NCBI GenBank assembly: GCA_037178975.1
Contig: JASJZH010000005.1
Span: forward strand, 2,170,001-2,234,000
Length of the DNA: 64,000 nt
Reading direction: 5' to 3'
DNA from: Oscheius tipulae
Lineage: Eukaryota > Nematoda > Chromadorea > Rhabditida > Rhabditidae
Shown here: piece after piece, positions 56,280 to 64,000 of the stretch
Layout: every line of letters begins with the position of its first letter
Position numbering within the stretch: the stretch's first letter is position 1
Position numbers and translations under genes: made by a program
The notes under the pieces: model-generated
Told to the model about the DNA's origin: nothing
The model's input: only the letters and a program-made list of their open reading frames with translations
Databases searched by the model: none

Positions 56280-56486
56280 GCCTCTTATCAAGATTCGAGG
56301 GAGTGGATGGTACGGAAAGAGCCTGGCACCGATGTATCACTAAAAGTTCATTAATCAATGAGGATGATTGCTGGCAACGTAGGCTTCAATCTCGCTGAAG
56401 GTGCATCTCAGAGGCTCCTCTTTCATGATATTCCCCTCGTCGTCACGTAACTCAGTCCTCCAACAGATGCATATGAGACGATGGAA
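56280..56486. repeat. Duplicate of 36060-36285
   Basis: Carries only the end of a kinase-like gene (minus strand FSEIEAYVASNHPH-stop) joined at 56486 to unrelated DNA. A minus ORF across the junction (56721-56452, MVSRTVPNIAIDSRKSPLEH...) is open for 89 codons but its gene status is doubtful. Confidence 0.8.
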
Positions 56487-56721
56487 GAAGCTTAGTCTCC
56501 GACTCTTCTCTAACATTAGTAATTTTACTTTCGCTCACAGGGGAAATGTGACTGTCATCTGTAGCGTCAGATTCCTCGCCTATTGATTTTAAAAGAGCCT
56601 GCAGAAATGGACAAGGCTTGTGAATCCGCCACATGCCAGTAGCCATCGAGAGGTGTGGTCCGTGCTCCAGAGGGCTCTTCCTTGAATCTATAGCGATGTT
56701 TGGTACAGTTCTTGAAACCAT

Positions 56722-58025
56722 TCTGGCTACTAGGGAAGACCGTTAGTGCTCAATTCCTGCGCAAAACCTCCTTTTCTGACAAAAATTTACAATAGTAGAT
56801 ACTTTTCTGTGGGTTGTCGTTCTGTTTTTTCTCAAGTTTTCAGGAGCACCGGCTCTACCGCAAAGTCATTGGAAATGCTGGAAAGAAGACAAGAAGAACC
56901 CTGAATTGACTAAAGGACTGTCTGGCCGAGAGTCCCGCGTAGTTAGATGTAAGATGTACGGTAAAGATGTACGGACCGCTTGAGCTGGCCCGTCCAAAAT
57001 ACAATCTTTTTCACTAATTTCATATCACTTTTTTCCCATTCCCGCTGCTTTTTTTGTCACTTTTTCATGGTCACAGGTGTAAAAGCCCTGTCTGCTATCT
57101 TCTGTTACTTGTTTTCAATGTCCTAGCCTTGTCCGAGTTGAAATGAGCTAATTTTTTTTTTCGCTAGAGCCTTTTTTGACGTCAAATACATGTCTAACAC
57201 TCTTGTGTTTCTACAGCCTTTTTGCATTGACTTCCATGTGTTTTCTGCAAAACATTTTGACCAGATTTCCATCTATTTGCCCTAAAAAATGGTCAGGAAT
57301 GGAGGCCCTTATTGAGCAAGGATTTTCGAACGCGTACGTAAGTTTGCGTCTCTCCGTGCTCCAAATTTTGTTTTTCGCCCAACTTCAGACTTTCTTCTCG
57401 CAAACCCTGTCATTTTCTCCTCATTTTTCTTATTCTTTCCCTGTACTTCACAATGGAAATGCCTAAAAGTCGATGAGGAACGTATAAGATGCCAAGGAAA
57501 GGCAAGAAAAACCAGAGGGTGTGCTACTTGTCTGCTCTATACTGTTTCACCTAATTTCTAGTCTTCATTGGTTATGTATTCGCTCAAAATGATGTTATGC
57601 ATAAGCCAAACCGATTTTGAACACCATAGAACGTACAAACATATTGGTACTAGTGATGGTGGACGACCTCAAGAGTCTCTTGGACCGTTTCTATTGCTTT
57701 GTTCTTAGTTTGCATGTCATTCTGACCGATTTTTGCCGTGCAAATTTTATTAAATCGCTCTGAATCTTTCGCATGTGGCTCTGACTCTGTTGTCCATTTC
57801 CTGACCTGATAAGCCCTGTTTACCTATTCCTTATACCTTCCATTCACATTTTTTTTGTATTTGTTGGGCAAAAATGCCGAAGAAACGTGTTGAAAGTGCT
57901 CTGACCCTTGCTAAAGTATCTCTATGTCCCTGTTGCCCATTTGCGCATCTGATAGGCCTTGTTAACTCTTCCTCATCCCTTTTCTTCCATTTCGCATGTC
58001 AACTTCCAGATAAAGCTAGAAGGAA
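56722..58025. other. Intergenic, upstream of cand1
   Basis: A possible lone exon follows TTTTCAG at 56836-56842 (PQSHWKCWKEDKKNPELTKG, then LSGRESRVVRCKMYG, ending at 56981) but has no partner. The rest is AT-rich without supported frames. The last few hundred bases are the likely cand1 promoter region. Confidence 0.35.
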
Positions 58026-61000
58026 ATGGCCAGGAACCCTTACAAGCTGGCTCAGATCCTAGAGAGGATGCTCTCCGTCGACAAGGTATTTTTCTCTTGA
58101 TCTTTTGAAGATTGACCAAAAAATTCTCTTCAACGACCTCGCGAAAAGTGAATCTTGCAGGATCTCCGTTACATGGCCGTCTCAGACCTGATGAACGACA
58201 CGGAGAAGAACGAGCTGATCCTGGACGACGATGGCGAGAAGAAGGTACATTTTGCATTGATTTTCTTTCTCTTCAGGCCAAAGCTGGCTCTTTGGAACTG
58301 AAGTGTTATGTGAAGATAAGTAGCCGAGAAGTTAGAGCGTTGTAGTCCGTTTAGAAAGATCTATAAGCGTGAAGTTACGCGTTGTTTGAGGCTTGTTGGT
58401 TGATTTGTTCGACAGGTTCATGTTATCAGCATTAAATACAGTCATGGTGAGTTTGAGTAGGCTGTTTTGGAGATATAGACGCAAGGAAGAGCTCATACGC
58501 CGATTAGAACACGTGTCTGCCTAAGAGTAACCCTCTAGCCCTGTATTTCCTCCCAGGTTCATGGTCACGATTGGGATAGCTCTAGGAGGCGCATTTGAAG
58601 GCTAGGGAGCTAGCAAATGCAGCCAGTGAGGGTCACGCGGTCCAGCTTGCTCCTTGGGCTCAAAAACTTTCTCCAAGTTTCTCTTTAAAATGTCTCAATT
58701 CTCAGGTCTGCCGGCACCTCCTGAAGCTGCTGGAGGACAAGAGCAGCGAGGTCCAGAACATCGTCATCCGCTGCATCGGCCACATGACTACTCGCTTCAA
58801 CAGCAAAGAAATCGTCAGTTTTTCTCTACTTTTCTTTAAAAATATAAAATTCCTGCTTGTCTTCCTCGCCACAAGCCTAACGGAAATGGTCCCGACGAAA
58901 AATGGTGAAATCTACTGCACGGCCCTGAAGACCGTCGTCACGCAGTTTAGTCCGGCCAAGGGTGGCGACAACACAACCAATGCCGTCAAAGAGCTTTTCC
59001 CCAAACTCATCCAGCTCCTCGGCACGTTTTTTGTGTAAAAAGTTTACTAATGATTCATTTTTCAGCCCAGAGCAATGAGCAGCTGGCCGCCGAGCTCATG
59101 GATATCGTCTCGGACCTGCTCCTTCGATACGGGCCGAAACTGGCCGCCTACCACGAGCAGAGCCTCGAGACCATCGCCGACTGGATTCAGAAGGGCCGCA
59201 GCATGATCAGGAAGAGAGCCACACAGGCTCTGGGAAGTCTTGCCACCTGCTGCCACCAAGACCTGTTCAAGGTGGCCGTCGAGAAGATCTTCCAGTGGTC
59301 AGTTTCATTCTTGTCATCCTAGTCTTGTCATTTTCTTCATAGTTCCAAGAAATCTACGTATTATACTCAGGAGAAAGCAGAATACAGTCGATCTCTTTGT
59401 AAAATGCAGTCCGAATCGTAAGCAGATTGTTTTGTTAGCTGGCTGGACGTGCTTCCAAAGACAGTTTGTACAAGGGCCTGTGACTCTGATCTCGCAAATA
59501 GCTTCTGTTTGTGAAAGAAAACTATTTTACGTCATAGTGTCTGAATCAAGATCTGTCGAAGCTGGAACAAGTCGATGGAATCGAAACTACAGGGTCGAGT
59601 TGGCCTATTATCTCGGTTTTTGTCAATTTTAGCGGTCAGCAAACAGCTAGTCACGAGATTTTACTCTGAAGCTTGGACTGTTACCGATACATTCTGGACC
59701 AATAATGTCGTTTATATTTCTTGTTCTTGAATTTGCGTGTGAAATCGTTTCAAGGGCTTCAAACTCAAAACGTGTCAAATTCAGGCTCAGCTCTCGTCCC
59801 TCGGACTCGTCCAAGTTGCGCAACTACGTCATGGCGGCCAACTACGTCTGTCGCAGCCGCGGCAACCAGTTCAGTCTCTACCTCTCTGAGGTATCCATCC
59901 TTTTTCTGGCAGCAATTCAAGCCTAAATTCAGATCCTGCCTAAACTGAAGACCATAGTCGAAGAGACGGAGGAGGAGGACAATCGCGAGGCCGTCCTAAC
60001 CACTCTGGAGACCTTCCTCTACTTCTGCAGTGGAAATATCGCCGACCATCAGCAGCAAATTCAGGATATCCTCCTCAAGTACCTGGCCCACGATCCGAAC
60101 TACTGTGTCGGGGATGAGGATGAGGAAATGGACGCCCAGGGTAGGTTTTTCGCCTCCTTTTTTAGGCACCTTTGGACAAAAACAATGAACTTGTCTCCCT
60201 AGAAACCTTTCCATGGCTTTTTATGATCAAAATAGCGTTTTGAAATTGATAGTCACTCGAGTGAGTCGAACGCAGGTCGTCTGGTCTGTGAGTGCCATTA
60301 CACCAACATTTTCTTGTCGAATTTGGTCCAAAAACTCATAAAAATCTTGCAGACGCGAGCTGGGAAGACGACGAGGACAACCAGTATAGCGACACAGACG
60401 ACGATCTTAGCTGGAAGGTGCGACGAGCCTGTGCCAAAGCTCTGACTTCTGAGGTCAAATACGTCGACAATACGGGCCAGAAGCTCCTCAACTGGATGAC
60501 GGTCGTCGCCCCGAAGCTGATCGACCGTCTCCGTGATCGGGAAGATCACGTCCAACTGGAGATCGTCCATGCGCTGAGGGAAATGTGCAGCCAGGTTAAA
60601 AAATTCCTCCCAGAGCAGGGAGAGAAAAATGTGGGTGGCTTTTTTGAACGTTTTACGTTGATTTTTCTGTAAAATTCTCAGAGCAAAACAGCAAATTTTC
60701 CAGGTAGACGCCTACGGTGATCTGACCGGCTTTGCCGAGGCCAACGATGAGCAGAAGGCCGTGAGAAAGCAGCTGGAAGAGCTCCATCCAAAAATCCTGC
60801 GCGGTCTCTCAAAACTGATCGAGAAGAAGCAGACCATCGCCCGAGCAGCCGTCTTCGAACTCTTGATCGTCATGACCCAGGCTCTTCCCAACAGGCTCGC
60901 CGCCGAATTCGTGTTGGCCGCAGCCGGAGCCGGTCTCGAGGACAAGAACGGCGGCTCGCAGATCAAAATGCTCGTCCTTCAATTCATGACTGCGGCCCTG

Positions 61001-64000
61001 AAGACGCACGAGCCCGAAACATTTCTTGGACATGTCCCCCAGATGACGAACATGCTGGTCAAGGCCGTGGAGGACAACTTTTACAAGGTTTGTTGTAGTC
61101 TTTTTGCTCAATTTTTTGACAAAAAATGGTATTTTTTTTTCGAACCAGAGCCTATTGACAAATAGTACCATCGATGCTTAAAAATCTTTAAAATGTTTCA
61201 ATTCGCCCAAGCCAAAAATGACTCTTGGCGGGATCGAGCCCGGGCCGTCTGGCTCAAAAAAGGCGACTCTTACCAATACACTAACTCACAAAATTTGTTT
61301 CAGATCGTTGCGGAAGCCATCCTCGTGCTCAGTCGCTTTGCCACAGTCCTCGAGAAGTCTAATGAGATGAATCCCGGCGCCACAGCCCCTCACATTAACA
61401 GCGTCTACTCTCTCCTCCAGCAGCTCCTGCAGAAGACTCATGCCGATCAGGTTTTTGTCTTTTTTCACTTTCTTAATCGAAAAAAACTTTAGGAAGTCCT
61501 CCATCGCGCCATTTACACCACAGGAGTCTACTTGGGTCTGCTCGGTGACCATTCGAAAGAGCCCGAGCTGCTAGGACTCGTCTGCGACATTGCCGAGAGG
61601 ACAGTCGTCGATCAGGCCACCGTCGTGGCCGCCCTTTTGGCCCTGAAGACGACGGCTGAGAACAGCAGAGCTCAGCAGATGATGACGGGGCAGCTGGAAC
61701 GAATCCTGGGCAATGTGGCCACTCTGATGGAGAAGAATGCCGGCGGACAGCAGGCCAGGAGCCGAGACTCGATCGTGGATCTTCAGGTAAGGATAGTTTA
61801 ATGCTTTCGAAGGCTATGTTTGCTTGACAAGGGAAGCGAAGTAGGGAGTTTTGGTCCTGTAAAGAGTCTGGCTTTTGAAGAAATCTAGCCGGAAAACCCA
61901 CGGCTTTGTTTGCATATTCTTTAGTTTCGGCTTGGTTCAAGCTTTTGAGCGCGTTTTAACCTGCTCCAGGTCCAGAGGGCATTGTCAGGTCACAAGTCAT
62001 TTGCATTGAATGCCAGGCAGTATGTCTGTTTCTGTTACTGGATCAAAATTATCGCTAGTCTGGATTTGACATAAGAATAGGGCAGTGTACTTTAGCAAAA
62101 TTTCGAAGTTTCTTGGGTAGAAACAACCATCATTCTCTTTCCAGAACACACTTCTCGACCTGGCCGTGACGATCTTCAATACGCAGAAGGTCAACGCCGA
62201 AAGCGCCAGCATCGGTCGTCTCGTCGTGGCCCTGCCCACACTTCTTCGTGACTCTGACCTCCAGGTGGCTCACAAGGCTCTCCAATGTATGAATGGTACA
62301 GTTTTTTTTGGACATTTTTGCATCGAAAATGGCATTTAGGAACGCTGGAGATGGGTCTCTACGACCGAGGCTACCTGCCAGCGCTCGTCCGTCTCTTCGA
62401 ATCGCATCTGCTCTGCGGGTTCACGCTACAGACGGCCATCCAGACCGTAACGGCACTGGCCAAGGAGCTGATGCGTGGAGGAACGGCCTTCGAGACCATT
62501 TTGGACGAGTTAACGGCCCCGGTTTACGATCAGAGAGAGCTTACGAAAACAGCCTACAAGAGCATCGCCATGGCCACGGCCGAGATTGCGGCAGTGTCGC
62601 AGGACCGGGAACGAGTGGGTTTTTGATACTTCTTTGAAGATTCTAGTTATTGAAAGAGCTCGGATTATGATCGCCAACATACTAGCTTATTGAAATAACC
62701 ATCGTGGTTAGGGTTATGACCACACTACGACCACTAGATACTATTCGATTACAGAAATTAAAATCAAACCCAGCTAAGGATAAGCGAAACAAGTTGCAAG
62801 ACTATTTATAGTCTGTTAGTACCAAAATTATGACTAGAAGTTCAAAAATAGCAGTAGGATTGGCCGTGTCTTTTCCCCATTTATGGTCACTTGGCTTCAG
62901 TTTTTTTAAAACCTTCCGTTCAAAATGCACTTTATGCTAAAGAGTTATGAGGTGAAAAGTTGCCTACTTTCGGCTGATAAGTGAAAATGGTTCATTCGGC
63001 TGTTCTAATTTTTCAAATACCATTTTCGAAGAAAATCAAGCCATTTTATTCTCAGAACCCTCGATAATCTCCCTATATTCAGGCCTCGAAGCTCGCCCAA
63101 CAGCTTGTCGGCCATCTGAACTCTTCAAATCAGAATGAGCGTCTCTTTTCGATCCAGGCTCTCGGCGAGCTGGGCCGTGCCTTCCCTGCGGTCTACGAGG
63201 ACAGCAGTCTGAAGCCGGAACAGCTTCTGAGCCAGATTTTCTCTAACGCCAGCGATGATCTGCGTCCCGTGGCCGCTCAGGCCCTCGGAGCCATCGCCTC
63301 CGGCAATCCGACCCGCTATCTGCCCTTCATTCTGTCGAATCTCGACCAGGGCGGAGCCCAGCTGCCGCTTCTTCACGCCGTCAAGGAGGTTCTCTCGAGT
63401 CGCCAACTCGAGCGCGGACAGATCGACAAGATCTGGTCCGTTCTGGTCAGCCATGCCGATGTCCAGGAGGAGAGCATTCGTGCCGTTGTGGCCGACTGCA
63501 TCGGCAAACTCTGCGACGACAATCCGGACCAGGGACTCGCCGCTCTACAGGTACTTTTTGACTTTTTTCCGCTTTGAAATCAGTTAATTTATAGAAACTA
63601 CTAGTGGCGGAGAGTACAAATGTGCGATACACCGCGGTCTCGGCATTTAAGGTTCTCGTCTTCGACGCCCACTCGATCCAGAACAAGATGCTCGCTCCGC
63701 ATCTCGGTATGTTTGCTATTTTACGGATTTGGAGAAGATTTGATAGAAAAACAAACACAATGGTCGGAAATAGGCTAGAAACAATTTCCTTTGACAGAAA
63801 AATAGTCTGGAAACGCTGCATAATTTCCCTATTTTCAGTGGCCATCGGAGACGCCATCAAAGATAAGGACATGCGCGTCCGGCGCATCGGTCTCATCGTT
63901 CTCAACGCGCTCTTTTCCAAGAGGACACAGCTGGTTCGTTTCTTCACATTTTCCCTGCTATTTGCTTTGTTACTTAGAGCCAGTTTAGTTTGTGCACCAA
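58026..64000 (+). CDS. cand1: Cullin-associated NEDD8-dissociated protein 1 (3' end beyond window)
   Basis: Exons 58026-58085, 58161-58244, 58706-59025, 59066-59297, 59791-59890, 59933-60140, 60353-60594, 60704-61087, 61304-61450, 61493-61786, 62145-62295, 62340-62614, 63083-63550, 63595-63706, 63839-63933 join in frame. CAND1 is a HEAT-repeat solenoid that binds unneddylated cullin-RBX1 and exchanges SCF substrate receptors. Diagnostic pieces: HLLKLLEDKSSEVQNIVIRC, AHDPNYCVGDEDEE followed by the acidic DDEDNQYSDTDDDLSWKVRR (the hallmark loop), FLGHVPQMTNMLVKAVEDNF, NERLFSIQALGELGRAF, VAAQALGAIASGNPTRYLPF and KDKDMRVRRIGLIVLNALFS. About 970 residues are visible of a usual ~1230-1270. 58814-58880 is read through as coding because it is open, though part may be an intron. 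Coding GC is far above the introns. Confidence 0.93.
61224..61290 (-). repeat. tRNA-like SINE inside a cand1 intron
   Basis: Minus strand: TTAGTGTATTGGTAAGAGTC (A-box-like) and GGGCTCGATCCCGCC (B-box) about 35 nt apart, in the 216-nt intron 61088-61303. Same design as the copies at 8660-9060. Confidence 0.55.

Noticed and set aside
1-64000. CRISPR array or bacterial operons
   Set aside because: No regularly spaced identical repeats; GT..AG introns and animal genes throughout.

Overview
This is a eukaryotic nuclear window, most likely from a nematode. Coding exons are short and carry GT..AG introns, many only 35-60 nt long, with acceptors that almost always read TTTCAG or TTTTAG. A serpentine chemoreceptor of nematode srh/str type lies at 26.5-29.9 kb, and a second 7TM family forms a decaying cluster at 11.3-16.3 kb. 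The nematode assignment is an inference from splice style and receptor type. No rRNA, standard tRNA or spliced-leader gene was recognised.

Layout. 0-6 kb: the end of a coiled-coil protein, hairpins, a MITE and a complete four-exon kelch gene. 6-10.6 kb: a minus-strand gene whose large intron holds a degenerate tandem array with a period of about 168 bp and tRNA-derived SINEs, followed by a second MITE. 10.6-16.3 kb: 7TM receptor cluster with one intact gene and four damaged copies. 16.7-21.3 kb: a small ORF, a peroxiredoxin-6 relic, a small LEA-like mitochondrial protein and a Cys-rich gene built from two duplicated modules. 21.7-25.7 kb: kinase relics and a gene that appears to encode an active kinase domain followed by a pseudokinase domain. 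26.5-30 kb: srh-like receptor. 33.3-39.1 kb: a fatty-acid-amide-hydrolase (FAAH) gene split into two halves on opposite strands. 39.4-46.4 kb: a giant inverted repeat with two ~3 kb, nearly identical arms, each carrying a 274-codon two-exon gene of unknown family and a LINE reverse-transcriptase relic, around an 888 bp spacer. 46.4-48.5 kb: a serine-protease exon cut by that repeat, and a dead Tc1 element. 48.5-56.7 kb: kinase-like genes and pseudogenes, including an intact 240-aa gene retaining only a C-lobe. 58.0 kb to the right edge: cand1 (cullin-associated NEDD8-dissociated protein 1), 15 exons visible and running off the window.

The conserved metazoan genes (cand1, FAAH, kelch, peroxiredoxin) sit among rapidly duplicating lineage-specific families (7TM receptors, pseudokinases) and mobile DNA. 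Most of the unusual signal is rearrangement: inverted duplications (24.5-25.9 kb against 54.7-56.1 kb), the split FAAH gene and the giant palindrome. Exon joins were deduced by hand from splice signals and reading-frame continuity; no alignment or transcript data were available.
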